Origin: DATBHZ01 sp036557185
Lineage (GTDB): Bacteria > Actinomycetota > Acidimicrobiia > IMCC26256 > JAENVU01
Length of the DNA stretch: 50,654 nucleotides
Direction of reading: 5' to 3'
NCBI GenBank assembly: GCA_036557185.1
Contig: DATBHZ010000029.1
Coordinates: 1 to 50,654, forward strand
Shown here: positions 7,092 to 15,284 of the stretch, piece by piece
Layout of the letters: each line of letters starts with the position of its first letter
Position numbering within the stretch: the stretch's first letter is position 1
Made by a program: the position numbers and the translations under genes
Notes under the pieces: model-generated
What the model was told of the DNA's origin: nothing
The model's database searches: none
What the model saw: the letters and a program-made list of their open reading frames with translations, nothing else

Positions 7092-7999
7092 AGATCCTGC
7101 GCACGCCTGACGACCAGTTCACAACGCTCCCCGACTTCCCGTTCGAGCCTCACTACATCGACGTCGATCGAGGGGACGGATCCGGGCCGCTGCGAGTGCA
7201 CTACCTCGACGAGGGCAGCCCCGACGCGGACCCGGTCCTCCTGCTGCACGGCGAGCCGTCCTGGAGCTTCCTCTACCGTCACATGATCCCGCCGATCGTC
7301 ACGGCCGCCCGTCGTGCCGTCGCTCCCGATCTTCCCGGGTTCGGCAGGTCGGACAAGCCGGCTGCGCGGGAGGACTACACCTACGCGCGTCATGTGGCAT
7401 GGATGGCCGGCGTCATCGAGAGTCTCGATCTTCGGAACATCACGCTCGTGTGCCAGGACTGGGGCGGGCTCATCGGCCTCCGCCTCGTGGCCGAGCACCC
7501 GGAGCGCTTCGCACGGGTGGTCGCCGCGAACACCTTCCTGCCGACGGGCGACCGTCATCCAGGGGACGCCTTCCTGGCTTGGCAGAAGTTCTCGCAGGAG
7601 ACGCCGACCTTTCCGGTCGGCAACATCGTGAACGGCGGTTGCACGACCGACCTCTCCCCCCAAGTCGTCGCCGCGTACGACGCGCCGTTCCCGGACGACA
7701 GCTACACCGCGGGCGCGCGGCAGTTCCCGGTGCTCGTCCCCACCTCGCCCGACGACCCGGCGTCGGCGGCGAACCGCGCGGCCTGGGAGGTCCTGGCGGC
7801 ATGGGACAAGCCTTTCCTGACCGCTTTCTCCGACGGGGACCCGATCACCGCCGGAGGTGACCGGGTCCTGCAGAGCTCCATCCCAGGAGCGCGGGGGCGC
7901 GCACACACGACCATCGCCGGTGGTGGACACTTCCTGCAAGAAGATCGCGGGCCAGAGCTCGCGGCGGTCGTCATCGACTTCATTGGAGCTACGACGTAG
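7088..7999 (+). CDS. dhmA: Haloalkane dehalogenase, DhlA/DhmA type (HLD-I)
   Basis: A 303-residue alpha/beta hydrolase that hydrolyses carbon-halogen bonds of haloalkanes to alcohol plus halide. The oxyanion/halide motif is HGEPSWSFLYR (E56). The nucleophile sits in VCQDWGG as D124 followed by the halide-binding W125, the same positions as in DhlA. A second halide Trp is likely in the cap (FLAWQKFSQ). The acid is probably D251 in SDGDPI, and the base is H281 in GGGHFLQED. Long stretches such as YDAPFPDDSYTAGARQFP and LVPTSPDDPA resemble mycobacterial DhmA/DmbB. No signal peptide, so cytoplasmic. It is translationally coupled to the TetR gene and ends before a strong hairpin. Substrate range cannot be read from the sequence. 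Confidence 0.9.
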   Translation: MKILRTPDDQFTTLPDFPFEPHYIDVDRGDGSGPLRVHYLDEGSPDADPVLLLHGEPSWSFLYRHMIPPIVTAARRAVAPDLPGFGRSDKPAAREDYTYARHVAWMAGVIESLDLRNITLVCQDWGGLIGLRLVAEHPERFARVVAANTFLPTGDRHPGDAFLAWQKFSQETPTFPVGNIVNGGCTTDLSPQVVAAYDAPFPDDSYTAGARQFPVLVPTSPDDPASAANRAAWEVLAAWDKPFLTAFSDGDPITAGGDRVLQSSIPGARGRAHTTIAGGGHFLQEDRGPELAAVVIDFIGATT

Positions 8000-8018
8000 G
8001 CCCACGGACAAGGGCGTA

Positions 8019-8040
8019 CCGCGCCGCCCAGGCGGCGCGG
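8019..8040 (+). terminator. Hairpin after the dehalogenase gene
   Basis: CCGCGCCGCC - CA - GGCGGCGCGG, a perfect 10-bp all-GC stem with a tight loop, 20 bases after the dehalogenase stop and ahead of the permease gene. There is no T tract, so termination efficiency is uncertain, but position and strength fit a terminator separating two transcription units. Confidence 0.55.
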
Positions 8041-8083
8041 GTGCGAGGGATCAGACGGCTCTCGTGGGGGGAGGCGAACCAGA

Positions 8084-10339
8084 TTGGCAGCGAGGACCGA
8101 GACGTCGGTGGAACCGGCGACGTCGGGTAAGGCGACGGTCGCCGGACGCCTCACGGCCCCCGCCTCCTCGCGCCAGCTCCTCGCGTGGGCGATCCCGATC
8201 GCCGTGGTCGCGTTCGCGTCCCTGGTATGGCCGTTCCCCGCTCCCATCGGGATCGTGCTCTTCGGCGTGCTCGAGGGGGGTCGGATCGCGCTCCTCGCCA
8301 TCGGCATCGCGCTCGTCTACCGCGCTAACCGGGTCATCAACTTCGCCGCGGGTGACCTCGGCCAGGTGCCGGGCGTCCTCGCCCTGCTCCTCGTGCTCGA
8401 CCTCGGTTGGAACTACTACATCGGAGCCGTCGTCGGGCTGATCGCTGCGATCGTCGTCGGGGTGCTCGTCGAGACACTCATCATCCGGCGCTTCTTCAAG
8501 GCGCCGCGCCTGATCCTGACGGTCGCCACGATCGGCGTGTCGCAGCTGCTCACGGTGATCGCGCTGCGCATGCCGGGATGGAACATCTTCGGCGAGCAGA
8601 TCTTCGGCACGCTCGACTTCCAGCCGACACTCACCCCGCCGTTCCACATCGACTTCGGTCTCGGCCAGCAGGTGTTCCACGCGAACGACGTGCTGACGCT
8701 GGTCCTCGTCCCGCTCTGCCTCGGCGGGCTCGCGCTGTTCCTGCGACACTCCTCCGTCGGGTACGGCATACGTGCCGCCGCGGAGCGTGCGGACCGCGCG
8801 AGCACGCTCGGCGTGCCGGTGAAGCGCCTGCACACGATCGTCTGGGTCATCGCGGCCGTCCTCTCGTACGTCGCGGTGTTCCTCCAGGCCGGCGGTGTCG
8901 GGCTGCCGATCGGCATGGTCGTGAGCCCGACCCTGCTGATCGCAGCTCTCGGCGCGGCCGTGGTCGGGCGGTTCGAGCGTCTTCCGACCATCACGTTCGC
9001 AGCGATCGGCATCGGGATCCTCGACCAGGTGATGACGTTCCAGCCGAACAACAAGCCCGCGTACAACGACCTCATGCTGTTCGCGGTCGTGCTCGTGGCG
9101 CTGCTCCTCACCCGGCGCCCGTCGTTCACGCGCTCGGGCGAGGTGTCGACCTGGCAGGCGGTACGAGAGTCGCGTCCGATACCGCCCGAGCTCGCGCAGC
9201 TCCCTGAGGTCAAGTACGCGAACTGGGCGCTCGGGGCGATCGTCGTCCTCTTCCTGGTGACGCTCCCGCTGTGGCTCTCCGAGGCCCAGATCAACCTCGC
9301 TTCGGTGGTCATCATCTTCGCCATCATCGGGATCTCCCTCGTCGTCCTGACAGGTTGGGCCGGCCAGGTGAGCCTGGGGCAGATGGCCTTCGCCGGCGTC
9401 GGCGCGGCGGTCGGTGGCGCGCTCACCGCGAACCATGGCTGGGACCTCTCGCTCGCGCTGCTCGTGGGCGGCGTGATCGGCGCCGTCATCGCCGTCATCA
9501 TCGGGTACCCGGCGATCCGGCGCCGCGGCTTCACGCTCGCGGTGTCCACGCTCGCGTTCGCGCTCGTCATGTCGGAGTACTTCCTGAACCGGAACTACTT
9601 CGAGAGCCTGCTCCCCGGCATCCGCATCGAGCGACCCGACCTCTTCGGGGTCATCGACATCCACACCGAGACCCGCTACTACTTCTTCTGCCTCGTCTGC
9701 CTCGCCCTGATGTACTTCTGCGCGAAGGGCATCCGGAAGAGCCGCACCGGACGGGCGCTCGTCGCGATCCGCGAGAACGAGAACGCAGCGCGTGCCTACG
9801 GCATCAACGCCACACGGACCACGATGGCCGCGTTCGCGATCTCCGGGTTCATGGCCGCGTTCGCAGGCGTGCTGTTCGTGCACCAGCAGAGCGGCCTCGG
9901 ATCCGCGCCGTTCCTTCCCGTCGAGAGCCTCACGGCGTTCGCCATGGTGGTGATCGGCGGGCTCGGATCGCTGGCGGGCGCGCTCATCGGCGCGTTCTAC
10001 GTCCGCGGCGCCGAATACTTCCTTCCCGGCAACTGGGCACTCCTCGCCACGTCTCTCGGTCTGCTCCTCGTGCTCTTCGTGGCGCCCGGCGGTGTCGGCG
10101 CCGCGCTCGCCGATGCTCGCGACGCGTATTTGCGCTGGGTCGCGAATCGCCGCGGGATCCTCGTGCCCAGCCTCGTCGCGGATCGTCGCGCCGACGACGA
10201 CCATGCGCTCAGCACCGCCGAGTCCTCGGTTGCTGCGAGCGCGAACGCAGCCGCATCACCGAACGGGTCCGCGGCCGCGGCCGACGCGGCCCCCGTCGCC
10301 GCCGCCGACGACCCGGCCGTCACGGAGCCGACGACATGA
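8084..10339 (+). CDS. Fused LivH-LivM branched-chain-amino-acid-type ABC permease
   Basis: 751 residues from a TTG start with GGGGGAGG about ten bases upstream. The first half (about 45-345) is a LivH-type permease with VYRANRVINFAAGDLGQVPG; the second half (about 380-690) is a LivM-type permease with TGWAGQVSLGQMAFAGVG and the EAA-like loop GRALVAIRENENAARAYGIN. Both subunits of the membrane channel are thus one chain with many membrane helices. A 60-residue Ala-rich cytoplasmic tail follows. With the downstream ATPases and binding proteins it forms an importer for an amino acid, amide, or other small carboxylated solute. Its stop overlaps the next start (ATGA). LivHM fusions are known in actinobacteria. 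Confidence 0.9.
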   Translation: MAARTETSVEPATSGKATVAGRLTAPASSRQLLAWAIPIAVVAFASLVWPFPAPIGIVLFGVLEGGRIALLAIGIALVYRANRVINFAAGDLGQVPGVLALLLVLDLGWNYYIGAVVGLIAAIVVGVLVETLIIRRFFKAPRLILTVATIGVSQLLTVIALRMPGWNIFGEQIFGTLDFQPTLTPPFHIDFGLGQQVFHANDVLTLVLVPLCLGGLALFLRHSSVGYGIRAAAERADRASTLGVPVKRLHTIVWVIAAVLSYVAVFLQAGGVGLPIGMVVSPTLLIAALGAAVVGRFERLPTITFAAIGIGILDQVMTFQPNNKPAYNDLMLFAVVLVALLLTRRPSFTRSGEVSTWQAVRESRPIPPELAQLPEVKYANWALGAIVVLFLVTLPLWLSEAQINLASVVIIFAIIGISLVVLTGWAGQVSLGQMAFAGVGAAVGGALTANHGWDLSLALLVGGVIGAVIAVIIGYPAIRRRGFTLAVSTLAFALVMSEYFLNRNYFESLLPGIRIERPDLFGVIDIHTETRYYFFCLVCLALMYFCAKGIRKSRTGRALVAIRENENAARAYGINATRTTMAAFAISGFMAAFAGVLFVHQQSGLGSAPFLPVESLTAFAMVVIGGLGSLAGALIGAFYVRGAEYFLPGNWALLATSLGLLLVLFVAPGGVGAALADARDAYLRWVANRRGILVPSLVADRRADDDHALSTAESSVAASANAAASPNGSAAAADAAPVAAADDPAVTEPTT

Positions 10340-13305
10340 CCACCGCCGTCGAGCGCCGCTCGCGTAGTCCCCTGACGTGGTTCCGCGGGCTCACCGGGGA
10401 TCAATCCGCGTATCCGCTCATCGTGCTGTTCGGCCTTGCGAGCCTCGACGGTCTCGGCACGTCGGCGTTCGCGATCCTTCTGCCGAACATCGCGGACGCG
10501 TTCAACCTGAGCGACACACAGATCCTGAGCATCGTCGCGTTCGGCGCGTTCATCGCCTTGCTCCTCGCGGCGCCGATCGGCTTCTACTCGGACCGCGTGA
10601 GACGCCTCCCGATCGTGATCGGCGGCGCAATCGTCTGGATCGCCTCCTCGCTAATCACGGCCGGCGCGACCCTCGCCTCGGTGCTCATCATCGGGCGCGC
10701 CGGGACAACGCTCGGCACCTCGGTCAACGTGCCCACGCACAACTCGCTTCTCGCCGACTACTACGACATCCCGACGCGCCCGAAGGTCTACGCGGTGTCG
10801 CGCGCTTCTCTCGCGGTCGGCGCGTTCGTCGGCCCGCTCGTCGCCGGGCTGCTCGGCGACGCCTACGGCTGGCGCGTGCCACTGGTCGTGCTCGCGATCC
10901 CCGGCGTCATCTTCACGATCCTCGCGTTCCGTCTGCACGAACCGTTGCGAGGCGTGTGGGAGAAGCGCGCCATGGGCGCAACCGAGGAGACGGCCGGCAC
11001 CGAGGACATCCCGCCGTCATGGTCGGAGTCGTGGCGAGTGTGCTGGAACGTCGGCACGCTGCGGCTGATCTTCTACGCGCTGCCGTTCCTCGCCGTGGCG
11101 TTCATAGGCCTCGCCTACTTCAGCAACATCTTCTACGACCAGACCTTCGGCGTCGGGCTCCGCGATCGCGGCTTCATCGCTGCCTTCATCGAACCTGCGC
11201 AACTTGTCGGCCTCATGGCGGGCACCCCGATCGCGACTCGGCTGCTCATGCGAGGGGCGAAGCAGCTCCCGCGCTTCGCTGCGATCGTCGGGGCACTCGC
11301 AGCCGGTGCGTGGGCACTGTTCGCGCTCAGTCCCAGCCTCGGGTTCGCGATCGCGATGAACGCCGTGGTGTCGGGCGTCGTGGTGCTCATCATCCCCGCA
11401 GCGTTCGCCGCCCTCTCCCTGGCCATCCCGCCCAAGATCCGCTCCTTCGGCTTCGCCGTCGCGGCGCTCTGGATCGCGCCCGGTCTCGTCGCTCTCCCGC
11501 TCGTGGGCAGCGCTGCGAACGCATGGGGCGTCCGGTACGGCTTGCTCCTGATGGTCCCGATCTTCCTCGTCGGCGCGCTGATCCTCGCTGCCGCGGGCAC
11601 GAAGATCGACGAGGACATCAACCGCGTGTGGACCTCGGCCGCCGCGCAGGCCGAAGCGCTCTACGAGCGTCGCCAGGGCCGCTCGAAGCTCCTCATCGTG
11701 CGCGGTCTCTCTGTGCACTACGACAACGTCCAGGTGCTCTTCGACGTCGATCTCGAAGTCGACGAAGGCGAGATCATCGCGCTGCTCGGCACGAACGGCG
11801 CAGGGAAGTCGACGCTCCTGAGGGCGATCGCTGGAACGGTCGAGGCGACGACCGGCGCGATCGTGTTCGACGGCCGCGACATGACGTACACGCCCCCCGA
11901 CGAGGCCGCGGGGCGCGGCGTGACCATGGCACCCGGCGGCCAGGGAGTCTTCCCGTCGCTCACCACACGCGAGAACCTCGAGCTCGCGGGCTGGCTGCAT
12001 CGCAAGGACGCGTCGGCAACGAAGACGGCGATCGATCGCGTGCTCGAGATCTTCCCGGTGTTGCGCGAGCGCATGGACGAGCCGGGCGGCAACCTGTCGG
12101 GTGGTCAGCAGCAGATGCTCACCCTGGGCATGGCGTTCGTCGAGAAGCCGCGCCTGCTCATGATCGACGAGCTCTCGCTCGGGTTGGCCCCTGCGGTTGT
12201 CACGCAGCTGCTGGAGATCGTCCGTGAGCTGAAGGCTGCCGGGACGACCATCATCCTGGTCGAGCAGTCGGTGAACGTCGCGCTCACCGTCGCGGAGACC
12301 GCCTACTTCATGGAGAAGGGTGAGATCCGCTTCCACGGGCCGACGACCGAGCTGCTCGAGCGCCCCGACGTCCTGCGCTCGGTCTTCCTCGAGGGCGCCG
12401 CCTCGCGCAACGGCGGCGAAGCGGCCGCGAGCCACGAGCCAGCGGTCACGGCGCGCGCCGCGATGTCGACCGACGGAGAGCCGCGGCTCGAGGTGCGCGG
12501 CGTCTCGAAGCGCTTCGGCGGGATCAACGCGCTCGCCCACGTGACGTTCGACGTGCACCCCGCCGAGATCCTCGGCTTCATCGGTCCGAACGGCGCCGGT
12601 AAGACCACCCTGTTCGACGTGCTCTGCGGCTTCACGCCGGGCGACGGCGGAACGATCACATTGCGCGCCGCGGACGGTGAGCCCATCGACCTCGGCAGCC
12701 GGCCCGCGCAGGTGCGCGCACAGCTCGGCTTCGGTCGGAGCTTCCAGGACGGGCGCCTCTTCCCGGCACTCACCGTGCGGGAGACGATCGCCGTCGCCCT
12801 CGAGTGCAGCGTCGAGGTGCGCGACCCGCTCGCCGCGGCGCTGCACCTGCCTGCAGTCGTCGACTCGGAGGACGCCGTCGACGAGCGCGTCGACGAGCTC
12901 CTCGAGCTCATGGGCCTTCGGGCCTTCGAGAACAAGTTCGTGCGCGAGCTCTCGACCGGGAGCCGGCGGATCGTCGACCTTGCGTGCGTGCTCGCGCACA
13001 AGCCGACGGTCCTGCTGCTCGACGAGCCGTCGAGCGGCATCGCGCAGCGCGAGGCCGAGGCGCTCGGCCCACTGCTGCTGCGCATCCGTGAGCAGCTCGG
13101 GGCGAGCATCCTGATGATCGAGCACGACCTGCCGCTGCTGTCGTCGATCTCCGACCGCATGCTCGCGCTCGACCTCGGCGAGGTCATCGCCGAGGGAACA
13201 CCAGAGGACGTGGTCCACGATCCGAAGGTCGTGGCCTCGTACCTCGGAACGGATTCGGCTGCAATCGCGCGCTCGGGCGCGCGCTCGACCAACGGCGACG
13301 CATGA
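10336..13305 (+). CDS. MFS transporter fused to LivF and LivG ATPases
   Basis: One 989-residue chain starting at the ATG that overlaps the permease stop. Residues about 25-435 form a 12-helix major facilitator domain with the motif-A loop GFYSDRVRRLP after helix 2. Residues about 450-690 are a LivF-type ATPase: Walker A G485-TNGAGKST, signature LSGGQ at 587-591, Walker B D611-E612, and VEQSVNVAL. Residues about 716-975 are a LivG-type ATPase: Walker A G750-PNGAGKTT, Q-loop GRSFQDGRLFP, signature LSTGS at 872-876, Walker B D896-E897. A polar linker joins the two ATPases. The frame is unbroken, so the fusion is real in this sequence. The ATPases should energise the adjacent LivHM permease; what the MFS domain moves, or whether it only anchors, is unknown. 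Confidence 0.88.
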   Translation: MTTAVERRSRSPLTWFRGLTGDQSAYPLIVLFGLASLDGLGTSAFAILLPNIADAFNLSDTQILSIVAFGAFIALLLAAPIGFYSDRVRRLPIVIGGAIVWIASSLITAGATLASVLIIGRAGTTLGTSVNVPTHNSLLADYYDIPTRPKVYAVSRASLAVGAFVGPLVAGLLGDAYGWRVPLVVLAIPGVIFTILAFRLHEPLRGVWEKRAMGATEETAGTEDIPPSWSESWRVCWNVGTLRLIFYALPFLAVAFIGLAYFSNIFYDQTFGVGLRDRGFIAAFIEPAQLVGLMAGTPIATRLLMRGAKQLPRFAAIVGALAAGAWALFALSPSLGFAIAMNAVVSGVVVLIIPAAFAALSLAIPPKIRSFGFAVAALWIAPGLVALPLVGSAANAWGVRYGLLLMVPIFLVGALILAAAGTKIDEDINRVWTSAAAQAEALYERRQGRSKLLIVRGLSVHYDNVQVLFDVDLEVDEGEIIALLGTNGAGKSTLLRAIAGTVEATTGAIVFDGRDMTYTPPDEAAGRGVTMAPGGQGVFPSLTTRENLELAGWLHRKDASATKTAIDRVLEIFPVLRERMDEPGGNLSGGQQQMLTLGMAFVEKPRLLMIDELSLGLAPAVVTQLLEIVRELKAAGTTIILVEQSVNVALTVAETAYFMEKGEIRFHGPTTELLERPDVLRSVFLEGAASRNGGEAAASHEPAVTARAAMSTDGEPRLEVRGVSKRFGGINALAHVTFDVHPAEILGFIGPNGAGKTTLFDVLCGFTPGDGGTITLRAADGEPIDLGSRPAQVRAQLGFGRSFQDGRLFPALTVRETIAVALECSVEVRDPLAAALHLPAVVDSEDAVDERVDELLELMGLRAFENKFVRELSTGSRRIVDLACVLAHKPTVLLLDEPSSGIAQREAEALGPLLLRIREQLGASILMIEHDLPLLSSISDRMLALDLGEVIAEGTPEDVVHDPKVVASYLGTDSAAIARSGARSTNGDA

Positions 13306-13323
13306 GCGGGTGTGAAGCGAGTC

Positions 13324-13439
13324 GCCCGGGCCGAAGGCCCAAGAGCGGGACACGTGAGCGAGCGTGAAGCGAGCCGGGTATCCCGGCTCGTAGCGAGCGG
13401 GGCCCGAGCGGCCCGGGCCGAAGGCCCAGGAGCGGGACA
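13324..13439. repeat. Intergenic direct repeat and REP-like palindromic units
   Basis: Two near-identical 29-bp units lie at 13324-13352 and 13411-13439; each begins GCCCGGGCCGAAGGCCCA and ends GAGCGGGACA, with a single mismatch. Between and before them are variants of GTGAAGCGAGC, and a CCGGGTATCCCGG palindrome is at 13374-13386. The 163-bp gap between the ATPase fusion and the binding protein is filled by this material and has no coding potential. It could be a REP-like element or an mRNA-stabilising structure. Confidence 0.6.
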
Positions 13440-13468
13440 GTAGGCACAGGCATCACGAGGGAGACCCC

Positions 13469-15163
13469 ATGACTTCGGCCAACGACACCAACGGACGCAA
13501 GCGCTCGAGCGCGATGAGGCGGTACGGCCCGCTGATCGCCGTGGTGGTCGTGATCGCGATCGTCATCGCCGCCGTCGCGATCGCCAGCGGCGGCGGCGGA
13601 GGCAGCAGCAACAAGAGCTCGAGCAGCAGCAGCTCCGGAAACACCGGGGTGGTGATGTTGAACAGCTCCAACCGCGATTCGATCAATTGGGGCCCGAATT
13701 GCGACACCAAGACGGGCAAGATTGCGATCCCGTATAACTATGCCGCGCCGTGCGTGAAGCCGTTCACCGGGAGCAACGGCGGCGCGACGTCGGACGGCGT
13801 CACCGCCAACTCGATCAAGGTGGTCGTCTACGTCGCCGACCCTGCGAAGAACCCGCTGCAGGCGGCGAGCGTCGAGAACGCGGGCGTCAACCTCAACCCG
13901 GCGAACATCCAGGCGACGTACAAGGGCTACATCGACCTCTTCCAGAAGTACTACGAGACCTACGGCCGCAAGGTGGACGTCGTGTACTACAAGGGCACGG
14001 GCGGCCCGACCGACGAGGTGCAGGCCCGCGCGGACGCGCAGGCGATCGCCGACATGCACCCGTTCGCGGTGTTGAACGGCGCCAACCAGACGCAGGTGTG
14101 GACCGACGCGGTCACGGCGCACCACATCCTCTGCCTCGGGAACTGCCCCGGCCCCGTCACGCAGGCCTTCACCATTCCGCGTGAGCCGTACATCTGGAGC
14201 TACGGGCCGCTGCCCGAGCAGGGGAGCCTGCTCACCGCCGACCTCATCCACAAGGAGTTCGAGGGGAAGGACGCGACCTTCGCCGGCGACACCGCGATGC
14301 ATCACAAGAAGCGCGTGTTCGGCATCGTGCACTACGACACGCCGGACGGCGAGCAGCAGCCTGCGTTCCAGGTCCTCAAGAACGAGCTGAAGAAGGACGG
14401 CGTCAACGACGCCGTCGACATCTCGTTCAACCTCCAGCCCGGCAAGGACCGCTCCGCGGAGGTCTCGAAGCTCAAGCAGGCCGGCGTCACGACGGTCATC
14501 TACACCGGTGACCCGCTCACGCCGACGGACCTGACCAAGGCCGCGACCGCGCAGAACTACTTCCCCGAGTGGATCCTCGGCTCCAACGTGCTCGCCGACA
14601 CGGCCGTGTTCGCGCGCCAGTTCGACCAGAAGCAGTGGGCCCACATGGTCGGCATCGCCCTGCTGAACCCCGCACGTACCGAGCAGAACGCGAACCCCGG
14701 CTACCTGCTGTACAAGTGGTTCACCGGCAAGCCGCCGCCCAGCAGCACGTACGGCGTCCTCCTCCCGGACCCGACGACCTTGTTCAACGGGATCCAGCTC
14801 GCCGGTCCGCACCTCACACCCGAGACGTTCAAGGACGGAATGTTCAACTCTCCGGTGCTCGGCGGGACGCCGCTCAGCCCGAGGGTGTCGCGCGGCGACC
14901 ACGGCTTCTGGCCGGGGACCGACTACGGCGGCTCGGACGATGCAGGGCTGATCTGGTGGAACCCGACCGCAACGGGCCAGGACGAGATCGGCCAGGTCGC
15001 CAAGGGCCTGTACGAGTACGTCCAGGGCGGCAAGCGCTACACGTACGGCAACTTCCCGACGTCCGACCCGGGCTTCTTCGACCCGAAGACGTCCGTCACG
15101 ATCTACAAGAGCGTGCCGCCCAGCATGGCGCCGCCGAGCTACCCGTCGCCGGCGAAGCAATGA
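13469..15163 (+). CDS. ABC transporter substrate-binding protein (Liv type), paralogue 1
   Basis: 564 residues with ATG start after GAGGGAGACCCC. A single N-terminal membrane helix (about 18-39) follows basic residues; there is no lipobox Cys, so it is probably membrane-anchored or cleaved by signal peptidase I. A Gly/Ser-rich linker leads to the ligand-binding region, which has the shape of a type I periplasmic binding protein (Peripla_BP_6), with TVIYTGDPLTPTDLTKAA and a conserved entry block INWGPNCD...NGGATSDGVT. Paired cysteines (WGPNCD and APCVKPF; LCLGNCPG) may form disulfides. It sits directly after the fused permease and ATPase genes, so it is the likely ligand receptor. It is a close paralogue of the next gene. 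Confidence 0.85.
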   Translation: MTSANDTNGRKRSSAMRRYGPLIAVVVVIAIVIAAVAIASGGGGGSSNKSSSSSSSGNTGVVMLNSSNRDSINWGPNCDTKTGKIAIPYNYAAPCVKPFTGSNGGATSDGVTANSIKVVVYVADPAKNPLQAASVENAGVNLNPANIQATYKGYIDLFQKYYETYGRKVDVVYYKGTGGPTDEVQARADAQAIADMHPFAVLNGANQTQVWTDAVTAHHILCLGNCPGPVTQAFTIPREPYIWSYGPLPEQGSLLTADLIHKEFEGKDATFAGDTAMHHKKRVFGIVHYDTPDGEQQPAFQVLKNELKKDGVNDAVDISFNLQPGKDRSAEVSKLKQAGVTTVIYTGDPLTPTDLTKAATAQNYFPEWILGSNVLADTAVFARQFDQKQWAHMVGIALLNPARTEQNANPGYLLYKWFTGKPPPSSTYGVLLPDPTTLFNGIQLAGPHLTPETFKDGMFNSPVLGGTPLSPRVSRGDHGFWPGTDYGGSDDAGLIWWNPTATGQDEIGQVAKGLYEYVQGGKRYTYGNFPTSDPGFFDPKTSVTIYKSVPPSMAPPSYPSPAKQ

Positions 15164-15196
15164 CCGAGCAGTAAGCGCGCGGTAAGGAACGCGATC

Positions 15197-15227
15197 ACGG
15201 GGACAGGCGCACCGAGCCTGTCCCCGT
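15197..15227 (+). terminator. Strong hairpin between tandem binding-protein genes
   Basis: ACGGGGACAGGC - 7-base loop - GCCTGTCCCCGT: a perfect 12-bp stem 34 bases after the first binding-protein stop. Only TT follows, so it may be a partial terminator or a barrier to 3' exonucleases that lets the upstream gene be expressed more strongly. Confidence 0.6.
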
Positions 15228-15284
15228 TCGCGTGGGTCGCCCGGGTACCTTGTCGGCATCCCCTCTCAGGGAGGAGCAGGACCC

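Noticed and set aside
8051..10204. 717-codon open frame on the minus strand
   Set aside because: It is antisense to the LivH-LivM gene; the translation is almost all Arg/Asp/Glu/His/Gly, the usual third-position-GC shadow, with no domain.
9271..10335. N-terminal extension of the MFS-ATPase frame
   Set aside because: The extra 355 codons overlap the LivHM gene out of frame and are Arg-rich nonsense; the ATG at 10336 with the ATGA overlap is the natural start.
10336..13305. Frameshift or assembly artefact joining MFS and ATPases
   Set aside because: Reading frame and codon bias are continuous through both junctions and linkers look like natural Ala/Gly/Glu-rich segments; it cannot be fully excluded without reads.
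13324..13439. CRISPR array
   Set aside because: Only two units, no regular spacers and no cas gene in the window.
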